DNA of 64,000 bases from Advenella mimigardefordensis DPN7 (GTDB taxonomy: Bacteria > Pseudomonadota > Gammaproteobacteria > Burkholderiales > Burkholderiaceae_B). The notes beneath the pieces are model-generated. The model ran no database searches. It was given only the letters and a program-made list of their open reading frames with translations, and was not told the DNA's origin. The DNA is taken from contig NZ_CP003915.1 of NCBI RefSeq assembly GCF_000521505.1, positions 3,534,001-3,598,000 of the forward strand, in the 5' to 3' direction. Each line of letters begins with the position of its first letter. Position 1 is the stretch's first letter. A program made the translations under genes and the position numbers. Shown here one piece after another: positions 37,843 through 46,934 of this stretch.

Positions 37843-39048
37843 ATGTATGAACTGACCCCCGAACAACGCACACTTCAGACGCAAGCACGAGAGCTGGCGC
37901 AATCTGTTTTCGCCTCCACGGCTGTTCAAACGGACCTGACCGAACAATATCCCTGGGATAATGTCGCGCAACTGCGTGACGCCGGCTTCATGGGCATGAT
38001 GCTGCCCACGTCTGTTGGTGGTCGCGGCTTGTCCACGCTGGACACCGTCATCGTCATTGAAGAAATGGCTAAAGCTTGCGCCACTATGGGACGAATAACA
38101 GTGGACTCAAATCTGGGCGCAATCGGAGCCATTACAAAATATGGCTCCGAGGAACAAATCAAACTTGCGGCTGACCTTGTTCTTGCAGGTGATAAGCCGG
38201 CGATCTGTATATCAGAGCCCAATGCCGGCAGCGCAGCCAGCGAAATGACGACACGCGCTGATAAAAATGGCGATCACTATATTCTCAACGGAGAGAAATA
38301 CTGGATCACCGGTGGTGGCGTGTCAAAGCTGCACCTGATTTTTGCACGCGTATTCGATGATGGCGTCGAACAGGGTATTGGCGCGTTCATCACCGTGCTG
38401 GACGACCATGGCCCTGAGGGACTCAAGGTAGGTCGCAGGCTATATGCCATGGGCGTGCGCGGCATCCCCGAAACCCATCTCGAGTTTCATGATCTGAAGA
38501 TTCACAAATCTATGATGATCACTTTCCCCGATGGACTCAAGCGCGGCTTTGCAGCGCTGATGAGCGCATACAACGCGCAACGCGTTGGTGCGGGTGCAGT
38601 GGCACTGGGTATTGCACAATGCGCCTTCGAAGAGGGCGTAGCCTATCTTAAGCGCCGAGAGCAGTTTGGCCGCCCCCTGGCGGAATTTCAAGGGCTGCAA
38701 TGGATGGTCGCAGACATGTCAGTCCAGCTGGAAGCGGCACGCCTGATGCTGCGATCGGCCGCCGTCAGCGGCGAGACATTCCCCGATATAAACAAGGCAG
38801 CACAAGCGAAGATCTTCGCGGCGGAAACCGCCAATAAGGTGACTAACGATGCACTACAGTTCTTCGGATCGTCTGGATATGGTCGACACAACCCAATGGA
38901 ACGGCATGTCCGGGATGCCCGGATGTTTACCATCGCAGGAGGAACCGCGCAAATCCTGCGCACGCAAGTGGCTTCCAAAATACTGGACATGAAACTGCCG
39001 CAGACGCGCGATGGCTATCTTAAAGCAGCACAAAACAGCAAGCGCTGA
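37843..39048 (+). CDS. acd: 3-Sulfinopropionyl-CoA desulfinase (acyl-CoA dehydrogenase fold)
   Basis: A 401-residue flavoprotein with the acyl-CoA dehydrogenase fold (CISEPNAGSAASEM, YWITGG, ALQFFGSSGYGR). The catalytic glutamate of dehydrogenases, normally in YEGT, is absent: the sequence reads AGGT, with Gly366 at that position. Arg84 and Gln246 occur at exactly the positions I recall as important in the Advenella mimigardefordensis desulfinase. That enzyme hydrolyses 3-sulfinopropionyl-CoA to propionyl-CoA and sulfite without net oxidation. Adjacent act and mdo genes support the call. AGGAG precedes ATG 37843. Confidence 0.9.
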   Translation: MYELTPEQRTLQTQARELAQSVFASTAVQTDLTEQYPWDNVAQLRDAGFMGMMLPTSVGGRGLSTLDTVIVIEEMAKACATMGRITVDSNLGAIGAITKYGSEEQIKLAADLVLAGDKPAICISEPNAGSAASEMTTRADKNGDHYILNGEKYWITGGGVSKLHLIFARVFDDGVEQGIGAFITVLDDHGPEGLKVGRRLYAMGVRGIPETHLEFHDLKIHKSMMITFPDGLKRGFAALMSAYNAQRVGAGAVALGIAQCAFEEGVAYLKRREQFGRPLAEFQGLQWMVADMSVQLEAARLMLRSAAVSGETFPDINKAAQAKIFAAETANKVTNDALQFFGSSGYGRHNPMERHVRDARMFTIAGGTAQILRTQVASKILDMKLPQTRDGYLKAAQNSKR

Positions 39049-39083
39049 CCAATCAAAAAAAAACGACACCAAAGGAGCATATT

Positions 39084-39671
39084 ATGACGACAACCGTCGC
39101 ATCCCCCCGTTTTCAGCAATTCATCGAATCCTTCACGCAACTTATCGAGCAATCTTCGAACAATGAAGCGCAGATCCTTGAGTCCGGGCGATCGCTCTTA
39201 GGGGACCTGGTGGCCAATGACGTCTGGCTCCCTGAGCAATTTGCACAGCCCCATCCTCAATACTATCAACAGTATCTGCTGCACGCCGATCCTCTGGACC
39301 GCTATAGTGTCGTCAGTTTTGTCTGGGGACCAGGTCAAAAAACACCCATTCATAACCATACCGTTTGGGCATTAATCGGCATGATGCGCGGCTCAGAACG
39401 CTCAGAACTGTTTGCGGTCCCCAAGCCTGACGAGCCCATGCAATTGGTGAATACAGACACGCTCTCACCGGGCGACATCGACATGGTATCGCCGCGTCTG
39501 GGCGACATCCATCGCGTATCCAACGTTTTTGACGATCGTGTCTCTATCAGCATTCACGTCTATGGCGGCAATATCGGCCGAATTTCGCGACACGTTTATG
39601 ATGCACTCACCGGGAGGACAAAGACCTTTATTTCCGGCTACAGCAACGAACCTGAAGCGCCCGCCGCCTGA
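39084..39671 (+). CDS. mdo: Thiol dioxygenase, probable 3-mercaptopropionate dioxygenase
   Basis: A 195-residue cupin of the cysteine dioxygenase family. The iron ligands are seen as HNH in PIHNHTVWALIG and a later histidine in GDIHRVSN. The crosslinking Cys of eukaryotic cysteine dioxygenase is replaced by Gly (GMMRGSE), as in most bacterial enzymes. The block RYSVVSFVWGPGQ is typical of 3-mercaptopropionate-type enzymes. The product would be 3-sulfinopropionate, the substrate expected for Act and Acd. It lies 35 bases after acd with AAAGGAG before ATG 39084. Cysteine as substrate is not excluded. Confidence 0.85.
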   Translation: MTTTVASPRFQQFIESFTQLIEQSSNNEAQILESGRSLLGDLVANDVWLPEQFAQPHPQYYQQYLLHADPLDRYSVVSFVWGPGQKTPIHNHTVWALIGMMRGSERSELFAVPKPDEPMQLVNTDTLSPGDIDMVSPRLGDIHRVSNVFDDRVSISIHVYGGNIGRISRHVYDALTGRTKTFISGYSNEPEAPAA

Positions 39672-39756
39672 GACCGTTCCTATTGCTACATTCCACCAAA
39701 GGCAGCGCTCCATCATTGCCGTCGCAATACTGAAAGCAATCTAAACAAAGCTGAAC

Positions 39757-40446
39757 ATGACTACCAACACCATTGAACTTACTGCGCTCTGTACGTCCTT
39801 TCCTTCAAATCTGGTCGACCATGCACCTGAGCTATTCACTGTTTTTAAAGACTACGCCGAAGTCGTCAGGGAATCTGCCGAAGACGCCTTATCGCCCCGT
39901 CTTTATGCGCTGGTGCGCCTGGCGGCGGCCACCGCGATTCCCAGCCCTGCGCTGGCCAGACATGCATTGGCGCTTGCCAGGACGCGCGCCTCTGAAGTGG
40001 ACATTGCCGGCGCCGTTAACGCAGCCTGTCACTTGCGCAGCGGCGCGGCCATTGCTTACGGTCGGCTGGTATTCAAACTCATGGAAGATAGTGGATCCGC
40101 TCCGCCGGAAACGGGCGCTCGCTCACAGATCGCGCTTGATCGGGAGTACATGACAAAACTACGAAAAGCCAGCCCCAGACCCTTTGACGCCATGGCGCGA
40201 CTCACCACAGCCCGGCAAAAAAACAATGTTCTTGCAGAACTCGATTACGAATTAATCGCCATCGCAGTCGCTACCGTCACCCAGTGCGTCTATTGCCTTG
40301 AGATGCACGGCAATAAAGCCAGGAAACTGGGGGCGAGTGATCAGCAGATCGCAGATGCCGTCCATATCGCAATCTGCGCCAGATATGAAGCGACGCTTTG
40401 CGAATGGTCGGACGTATCTCCGGATGCCAATCAGTCGTTTAAATGA
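39757..40446 (+). CDS. Carboxymuconolactone decarboxylase/AhpD-like protein with two domains
   Basis: A 229-residue all-helical protein with two AhpD-like halves. The second half carries the redox CxxC in TQCVYCLEMHGNKARKLG; the first half has a single Cys (NAACHLRSG) instead of CxxC. AhpD-type proteins are thiol-dependent peroxidases or oxidoreductases. It is co-oriented with mdo in the sulfur operon, 85 bases downstream, so a role in thiol redox or in reducing a disulfide substrate is possible but not shown. Confidence 0.8.
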   Translation: MTTNTIELTALCTSFPSNLVDHAPELFTVFKDYAEVVRESAEDALSPRLYALVRLAAATAIPSPALARHALALARTRASEVDIAGAVNAACHLRSGAAIAYGRLVFKLMEDSGSAPPETGARSQIALDREYMTKLRKASPRPFDAMARLTTARQKNNVLAELDYELIAIAVATVTQCVYCLEMHGNKARKLGASDQQIADAVHIAICARYEATLCEWSDVSPDANQSFK

Positions 40447-40554
40447 ATGAACCGGCGATGCCCGCAGATTCCTGACGTGCAATGTAACGGTGCAGGAACC
40501 GGCGCACCCGGCAAGACAGGTCAACATTATTTTTATAATAAACAGGAGTCAACA

Positions 40555-41517
40555 ATGTATCTGCAAAAACGTGCAGCAGCGGCGGGTTTATTTGCCCTGA
40601 TCATGGGAAACGCGCTTCCCGCCATGGCCGAATGGCCAGACAAGCCTATCACACTGGTCACCCCCTATACACCCGGCGGAAACGCTGACATCCTCGCTCG
40701 GCTCATTGCACAGCCACTGAGCAAGCGACTTGGCAAACCCGTCATCGTAGAAAACAGGCCCGGCGCTGGCGGAATGATCGGTGCGCAATATGCCGCAAGA
40801 GCTAAGCCTGATGGATACACCCTATTACTTGGCAGCGTGGCCAATGTGCTGTATGAATATTTCTACAAGAACGTCCCCATGGATTTTGGTGCCGACCTGC
40901 TACCGGTATCACACATTGCCAGCTTCCCGAATTTCGTCGTTGTGTCGCCAAACGCGGGGATTGACAGCATTGAAGAGGCCGTGCAGCACGCCAAATCGAG
41001 CTCGACTGGCATCAGTTGCGGCAACCCGGGCATTGGCACCACTCCGTATCTGACCTGTGAAATCCTTAAAAACCGGCTGGGTATCGCGCTCACTAACGTG
41101 CCATATAAGGGAAGCCTCCCCGCCATCACGGATGTCATCGGCGGACAGATTACCCTGGCCGTTGCAAGCGAAGCGCTGCCATATATGAAAGACGGCAGAC
41201 TAAAACCGCTGGCGGTCAGTTCCCGATTGCCTACGCCTTTGGCACCCGAGGTGCCTCCTCTTTCCCATACAATTGAAGGAGTGGATGTGGTCGCCTGGTT
41301 CGGCGTTTTTGCGCCGCGCAACACCCCTCAAGCCATTATTGAACGCATCAGTTCAGACATAGCCGCATCCCTTAAATCCGCAGACATGCGCGCAAAGCTG
41401 GCCGGATTAGGTGCAACCCCGGTAGGCAGCACGCCCGCAGCGTTCGACAATTATTACAAAGCCGAGGCAACGCGCTGGAGGGAGGAAATCGCCGCCATGG
41501 GAATCAAGCCGCGATAA
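40555..41517 (+). CDS. Bug-family solute receptor of a tripartite tricarboxylate transporter
   Basis: A 320-residue periplasmic binding protein with an N-terminal signal peptide (AAAAGLFALIMGNALPAMAE). The Bug ligand loops are clear: TPYTPGGNADILAR and VENRPGAGGMIGA. Bug proteins bind carboxylic acids or amides, and many copies work without a dedicated membrane partner, as here. The start is ATG 40555 with CAGGAG upstream; the frame opens at 40447 without support. Position in the sulfur operon suggests a mercapto-, dithio- or sulfinocarboxylate ligand. Confidence 0.87.
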   Translation: MYLQKRAAAAGLFALIMGNALPAMAEWPDKPITLVTPYTPGGNADILARLIAQPLSKRLGKPVIVENRPGAGGMIGAQYAARAKPDGYTLLLGSVANVLYEYFYKNVPMDFGADLLPVSHIASFPNFVVVSPNAGIDSIEEAVQHAKSSSTGISCGNPGIGTTPYLTCEILKNRLGIALTNVPYKGSLPAITDVIGGQITLAVASEALPYMKDGRLKPLAVSSRLPTPLAPEVPPLSHTIEGVDVVAWFGVFAPRNTPQAIIERISSDIAASLKSADMRAKLAGLGATPVGSTPAAFDNYYKAEATRWREEIAAMGIKPR

Positions 41518-41750
41518 TTTTCCCCCGCTACGCTTCCCTATTGCGTCCGTTATCGGGAAGCGAATAGCTATCACCATCGTCATTCACGCACTTTATCGAT
41601 GGATAGGTTCATACAGCCCGTTGCGTCATAAATTCCGGCACGCAGAACCACATTCACCGCCATTATGTGTTTGAAATGATTGCCTTTATAATTGCCGTTT
41701 ACCCGCATCGACAGGCAAGCATTGCCTGCACCAATAACCAGAGGCAACGA

Positions 41751-42719
41751 ATGAAAAACATGCTCAGTCCAATAAAACTTATAAACATCGCGCTCCTGGC
41801 GATCGCACCTTGCCTTGCCCATGCTGCCAGTAATTATCCAGACAAACCCATTAGCATCGTGGTTCCCTATGCCGCAGGCGGCTCGACCGACCTGATTGGG
41901 CGCGCGCTGGGTGAAAGTATGGGTCGATATTTGAAACAGACCATTGTTATCGAAAACAAACCGGGCGCAGCAGGGTCCATGGGCGCCCAGGAAATGGTCC
42001 GCACACGACCCGATGGCTACAAGCTGACACTGGCGCCTCATGGTATTTTCAGGCAACCCTACTTGCAGAAAACCCGCTATGACCCGATCAAGGATCTGAC
42101 TTATATCGCATCATTTTCAACCTATGATTTTGCCCTGGTGGTGGATGCAAAATCACAATTGAAAACCGTCAATGAATTTGTGGATTATGCCAAGCAGCAT
42201 CCCGACCAGATCAGTGTAGGCACACCCGGGCGCTTTACCGGCAACCAGATGGTGATGGTCGAGCTGAGCAATGCCACGGGCGCCAAACTCACGCATGTTC
42301 CATACAAGGGTGATGCCGAAGCGATCACGGCACTGCTGGGAGGTCATATCCAGGCTGCCATCACCACCAACAGCATTCTGCCCTATATGGAAGCGGGGAC
42401 CGTTCGTGTCCTGGCGGTCGCTTCCGAGAAAAGGCTGGCAGCATTTGATGGCGTACCCACATTTACAGAAGCTGGCTATCCAGTCGTGATCCCCTCGCCA
42501 CTCGGGCTCGCAGGGCCCAAAGGCCTGCCGCCTGAGATCGTGGAAAAACTGGATGACGCCGTTCATGCCGCTGTTCAGGACCCGGTATTTTTGAAAGCCA
42601 TCGGCGCTTATGGCATTCAGACCTACTATATGAATCACAAGCAGTATAGCGAGTTTGCGGTGAAGACGTTCGCGGAAGAAAAAGACATCGTGGGCAAAAT
42701 GAACGAAGAGAATAAGTGA
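41751..42719 (+). CDS. Second Bug-family solute receptor
   Basis: A 322-residue periplasmic binding protein with a signal peptide ending near HAASNYPDKP. Ligand loops PYAAGGSTDLIGRALG and IENKPGAAGSMGAQE match the family. It is separated from the first Bug gene by 233 bases with an inverted repeat of GAAGCG-type words, so it may have its own promoter. The start is ATG 41751; the frame opens at 41667. A possible hairpin terminator lies downstream between this gene and the convergent exporter. Confidence 0.85.
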   Translation: MKNMLSPIKLINIALLAIAPCLAHAASNYPDKPISIVVPYAAGGSTDLIGRALGESMGRYLKQTIVIENKPGAAGSMGAQEMVRTRPDGYKLTLAPHGIFRQPYLQKTRYDPIKDLTYIASFSTYDFALVVDAKSQLKTVNEFVDYAKQHPDQISVGTPGRFTGNQMVMVELSNATGAKLTHVPYKGDAEAITALLGGHIQAAITTNSILPYMEAGTVRVLAVASEKRLAAFDGVPTFTEAGYPVVIPSPLGLAGPKGLPPEIVEKLDDAVHAAVQDPVFLKAIGAYGIQTYYMNHKQYSEFAVKTFAEEKDIVGKMNEENK

Positions 42720-42779
42720 ATATCGTAAAGTAGATATGCCATCGCCGATTTATATCCAGTATGGCAAATTGACTTCAGT

Positions 42780-42810
42780 AGCAGGGTGTGGCGCGCTCCG
42801 CAACCCTGCT
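42780..42810. terminator. Hairpin between convergent bug and tauE genes
   Basis: AGCAGGGT (42780-42787) and ACCCTGCT (42803-42810) form an eight-base stem with a 15-base loop. There is no clear T run, so this is a weak or factor-assisted terminator candidate. Confidence 0.4.
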
Positions 42811-42869
42811 TATACATAAGGCCCTTACCCACCGGCGCCACCTTTCTTTTATATCGGCGATGCGCTCCC

Positions 42870-43697
42870 TTATGCCTGTAGGCCGCGATAACCCGTATAA
42901 AACATGTAGGCCGCCACCAAAAACAGAATGCACGCAAAAATGCGTTTCAGTTTTTTGACCGGCAAGGCATGCGCGGCCCTGGCACCGAAAGGTGCAGTCA
43001 AAACACTGAAAGCGGCAACCACGACCAGGCCAGGCAACCATACATAGCCGACCGCGCTTTCGGGGCGCTCGGCGATCCCCTGCCCACTGAGCAAATAGCC
43101 CGTCACATTCGCAAGGGCTATAGGAAACCCCAATGCCGCAGAGGTTGCCACTGCATTATGAATCGCTACATTACACCAGGTCATGAAGGGCACACTCAAA
43201 AAGCCACCGCCTGCTCCCACCAGCCCCGACAGAAAGCCAATTGCGCTACCCGCAGAGAACTTGCCCACCATACCCGGCATCGCGCGCGTTGATGCAGTCT
43301 TTTTGTCAGAAAACATCTGTGTTGCTGAAAATATAACAAACACGGAGAAAAACAGAGCAAGCCAGCTTCCTTTTAGCAAGGCAAAGGCCCCCAGACTGCT
43401 GACTAAGCTACCGACTACGATTCCCGGCGCGAGATGCATCACAATGCTCCAACGGACAGCCCCACGCTTGTGATGCGCAATCACACTTGACATGGAAGTA
43501 AAGAGAATAGCAGACATGGATGTTGCAATCGCCATTTTCACCGCCAACTCAGGTGCTGTTCCCAGTCCTGACAGTAGGAAGGTCAGGACCGGGACCATGA
43601 CCATGCCTCCGCCGATGCCAAGCAAGCCAGCCAAAAATCCGCTCCCTATACCAAGAAGGGCAAGCTCAAATAAAAGTACGAAGGACATATCCGACAT
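42870..43697 (-). CDS. TauE/SafE (TSUP) family exporter, probable sulfite or organosulfur exporter
   Basis: A 275-residue integral membrane protein with about eight helices. The two TSUP repeats show GFLAGLLGIGGGMVMVPVL and GFLSGLVGAGGGFLSVPF. Family members export sulfite, sulfoacetate or other organosulfonates, and some transport other anions. The start is ATG 43697; the frame extends to 43736. It is next to the act-acd-mdo operon, which should release sulfite, and is the last gene of the minus-strand run dpaL-permease-ggt-tauE. Sulfite export is inference from that context. Confidence 0.83.
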   Translation of the reverse strand: MSDMSFVLLFELALLGIGSGFLAGLLGIGGGMVMVPVLTFLLSGLGTAPELAVKMAIATSMSAILFTSMSSVIAHHKRGAVRWSIVMHLAPGIVVGSLVSSLGAFALLKGSWLALFFSVFVIFSATQMFSDKKTASTRAMPGMVGKFSAGSAIGFLSGLVGAGGGFLSVPFMTWCNVAIHNAVATSAALGFPIALANVTGYLLSGQGIAERPESAVGYVWLPGLVVVAAFSVLTAPFGARAAHALPVKKLKRIFACILFLVAAYMFYTGYRGLQA

Positions 43698-43732
43698 AAA
43701 GACTCCAGAAAGATTCAAACCACCAGTGACGT

Positions 43733-45319
43733 TCAAAAACCGATTGCCATTCCGTCACGCCTTCCATCGGAACCGCCCATAAAAACACCCCGATCATGAT
43801 CAAGCCATATTGCGTGGCAGGTACCCAGCGGATTTTCTGTAGCAACCGGAGCATGCCCTTTCTGTCGCAGCCCGGCCCAGATGGATTCAGGCACCGTGCT
43901 CTCCAGCTCAAACGAATCACCGCGCGCCAGCATGCGCGGATGCTCAATCGCCTGCTGGATAGACAAGCCATAGTCGACAATATTCGAAAGCACCTGCAGT
44001 TGTCCCGCCGGCTGGAAATGACCACCCGTAACGCCGAAGGACATGACTGCCTCTGCCCCCTTAGTCAGCAATGCGGGAATGATGGTGTGCATGGGGCGTT
44101 TGCGTCCTGCAATTTCATTGGGATGCCCCGCTTCCAAAGTAAAACCGCAGCCCCGATTATGCAAAAGCACACCAGAATCGCATGCGACCAGTCCACTGCC
44201 GAAATCATCAAATAGAGAGTTGATGAACGCCACCACGGTTCCATCAGCATCGGCCACCGAGATAAAAACGGTGTCTTTGTGTTCCGGCGTGATCACACAC
44301 TGCACGTCTTCGATTCGTCTTTCCAAACTGATGCGCGCGACCAGTTGGTCTATATGCCGTGCCGACAGCCAGTACTCCACATCAACAGTCGAATGTTTCG
44401 GGTCGCACAAAAAGGCGTCCCTTTCGGCATAGGCGATTCTGGACACTTCCGCCTGCAAATGAAAGCGCTCCGTACTCAAGGCACCGTAGGCAGAGAGATC
44501 GAAGCGATTTAGCATCGCGGCAATTTGCAGCGCAACAATACCCTGCCCGCTTGGCGGACATTCCCAAAGGCGATAGCCGCGATAGTCCGTTGAAATAGGC
44601 TGAACATATTCGGGATGATAGTCGGCCAGATCCTCAAGCTGCATGACACCGCCGTGTCGCTGTAATGAAGTCACAATATCTTCAGCGATCCAGCCTTCGT
44701 AGAAGACATCGGCACCATCTCTTGCTATGGAACGCAAAGCACGACCCAGCTTCGGATTAAAACGCCTATCGCCCACCACGGGACTGCGCTCGTCAGGCAT
44801 AAAGATCGCTTTCGCTTGCGGCGTTGCGCATACCTTATTGGCGCTGCGCGCCCAATCACGTGCAAGGCGCTCCGTAACGAGATAACCATCCTCCGCGGCA
44901 ACGATAGCTGGATGAAATAACTCATTGAGCGGTCGCGTACCATGGTCGCCGAGCAGCTGTTCCCAGGCACGCACGGCGCCGGGTACCGTTACTGCATGGA
45001 CATTATCCGCCGGGATGTTCGCCAGGCCCGATTCGCGCAGCTGCGCCGCACTGGTCGCTTGCGGCGCCCACCCCGCTCCGCTGAGCGCGACAGGCGGCTG
45101 CCCCCGCTTCTTGAGCAACACAAAGCAGTCGCCACCAATGCCCGTTTGGGTAGGCTCGACCACGGCAAGCATCGCTGCAACGGCGACAGCTGCATCCACG
45201 GCGTTCCCCCCTGAGCGCAATATATCAAGACCAGCCTGAGCGGCTGCAGGATTTGAGGTAGCAACCATTCCTTTGGCGCCGACCGATATCGGGCGGCCCG
45301 GAAGTTCAAAGTGACGCAC
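43733..45319 (-). CDS. Gamma-glutamyltransferase family protein, cytoplasmic (YwrD-like)
   Basis: A 528-residue Ntn-hydrolase of the gamma-glutamyltranspeptidase family. The autocatalytic cleavage site is Thr350 in KDTVFISVADADG, and the substrate-binding GVTGGHFQPAGQLQ block follows. No signal peptide is seen, so it should stay in the cytoplasm, unlike the periplasmic Ggt of E. coli. It would cleave gamma-glutamyl peptides or glutathione conjugates. The GTG at 45319 has AAGGAAT upstream; the frame opens at 45388 inside the preceding gene. It sits between the permease and the TSUP exporter. Confidence 0.83.
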   Translation of the reverse strand: MRHFELPGRPISVGAKGMVATSNPAAAQAGLDILRSGGNAVDAAVAVAAMLAVVEPTQTGIGGDCFVLLKKRGQPPVALSGAGWAPQATSAAQLRESGLANIPADNVHAVTVPGAVRAWEQLLGDHGTRPLNELFHPAIVAAEDGYLVTERLARDWARSANKVCATPQAKAIFMPDERSPVVGDRRFNPKLGRALRSIARDGADVFYEGWIAEDIVTSLQRHGGVMQLEDLADYHPEYVQPISTDYRGYRLWECPPSGQGIVALQIAAMLNRFDLSAYGALSTERFHLQAEVSRIAYAERDAFLCDPKHSTVDVEYWLSARHIDQLVARISLERRIEDVQCVITPEHKDTVFISVADADGTVVAFINSLFDDFGSGLVACDSGVLLHNRGCGFTLEAGHPNEIAGRKRPMHTIIPALLTKGAEAVMSFGVTGGHFQPAGQLQVLSNIVDYGLSIQQAIEHPRMLARGDSFELESTVPESIWAGLRQKGHAPVATENPLGTCHAIWLDHDRGVFMGGSDGRRDGMAIGF

Positions 45320-45339
45320 GTAACATTCCTTTTTTAAAA

Positions 45340-46640
45340 TTAGAACCCAAACTTCTCGACAATGGCGATAAAGCCGCTGATAAGACACACCACACCGACC
45401 ACAGCAATCAGCACATTCATGAAACGGCCTTTATATTGCCGCAGAACCGGCACTTTCCGGAATGCGTACAGAGGAAGAAAATACACGACAAAAACACTCA
45501 CCGGAACAAGCGCAACTTTAATCAGATTGATGGCATTAAAATTTGCGATGGCGAACGCAGTGGTGACCAAAAAATAAACATCGCCAGAACGCTGGAAAAT
45601 CCTGGACTACTCAGTTTCTGTTCGGATAAACCAAGAACAAATCGCCCAAAACTCTTCGCACTCTCTGCCGTCGCGAGATAATGTGCAAGAAAGGACTTAA
45701 TGACCGCAGCGAACACAATGGCTTGTGAAGCAATCGCCATAGCGGGCGTATCAAATTTTCGCGCCAGGAAAGACACAATCGTCAGGTTGCTCGATTTTGC
45801 CTCAGCCAATTCCTCAGGAGACAATGCAAGAATACTGCTCCAGGAAAAGAAAAGGACTGTTGCAATGATCAGAAAAACCGCAACGGCCATGATTTGCGTC
45901 ACTTTACGACTGGCTTGATGTCCATAATGGCGTTTTTGAGCGACGACAAAACTGGAGGTTATCGACGTAAAGCTGAAGGCAAATACCAACATGGGTATGC
46001 CCTTCCAAACGTCGACCATTAATTGCCCTGCTCCCCCGAAATTGACCGCTGTCGCCAACATGGACGGATTCCAGTGCGGGATGGCCAGGAGTCCGAAAAT
46101 CACAATCGAGATAATGAATGGAAAAACGATTACCCCCATGATTTTGACAATGGTGTTGGTCCCATACCTGACCAGCATCATCAACACAAAAACAGCAATC
46201 GGAGCAACCACCCAGCGGGACGGTTCAGCCAGTCCCAGTTGTGTCCGCACAAAATCAATAATGGTGTTGGTCAGCGTGATGGTGTAGACGGTCATCGACG
46301 GAAAGACCGTGGCGAAATAGAGCGCTATGAGGATTTTTCCCCATGTAGAACCCAAATGTTCGATTGTCGTATCCAGAATATTCCCGTCTTTCCCGCCTTC
46401 TGTAGAGCCGGCCAACACATACCGCCCCAGCCCAAGGTACGGGATAAAGGTGATAGGAAAAGCCAGCAATGACAAAATGATCATGGGCCACAGACCTGAA
46501 AGCCCCAGGCTCACTGGCAGAAACAGGGTTCCACCGCTCACTGCAGTGCCGTAAATGCCCAGCACCCACAAGCTGTCATGCCTGCTCCAACGTATATTTG
46601 AGGTTGATGCCGTACTGTTGGTTATTACGTTAGCAGTCAT
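45340..46640 (-). pseudogene. HAAAP-family amino acid permease, frameshifted near residue 358
   Basis: Two frames together make a permease of about 432 residues with 11 helices of the hydroxy/aromatic amino acid family (SdaC/YhaO-like). The N-terminal part starts at ATG 46640 and contains LWVLGIYGTAVSGGTLFLPV; its frame ends at 45522. The C-terminal part resumes at LVTTAFAIANFNAINLIKV and ends at 45340. One extra T in the T6 run (plus-strand A6, 45569-45574) restores the frame. It probably imported a serine-like or sulfur-containing amino acid for the dpaL enzyme. Error and true mutation cannot be separated. Confidence 0.8.
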
Positions 46641-46934
46641 CCCCGCGCCCCACCATTGTTGAAAAATGACAGATGTTCAGGCACTTGCCTGAGATGATTC
46701 CGACGTGCGAACGCCTTGGTCGGCTTGTTGGTGAACAACAAAAGCAGCATGGTTTGTCTCCATTGATAGGGTTAATAAATCCATTTTTGAGGCGCACAGC
46801 CCTACCGTCACCTGCATCGGGTGACGACTATAATTATGAACAGGTATTTTTCGACTCACTCCAACGCCTGACAGGTTCCTCGGCACGAGGAGAAACCCGT
46901 CAAGACGATTGCTTAGAAACGTGAGTGTCGAGAA
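46641..46934. other. Leader region between dpaL and the permease gene
   Basis: About 290 bases. On the minus strand CGTCACC and GGTGACG form a hairpin (46806-46826) without a T run. Two short overlapping frames begin near 46760 and 46750; the first has an AATGGAG-type context, but neither has a recognisable product. No riboswitch class is recognised. Confidence 0.25.

Noticed and set aside
46677..46886. Leader peptide candidates before the permease gene
   Set aside because: Two overlapping short frames exist with moderate ribosome sites, but there is no attenuator hairpin with a T run and no codon bias that would support a leader.
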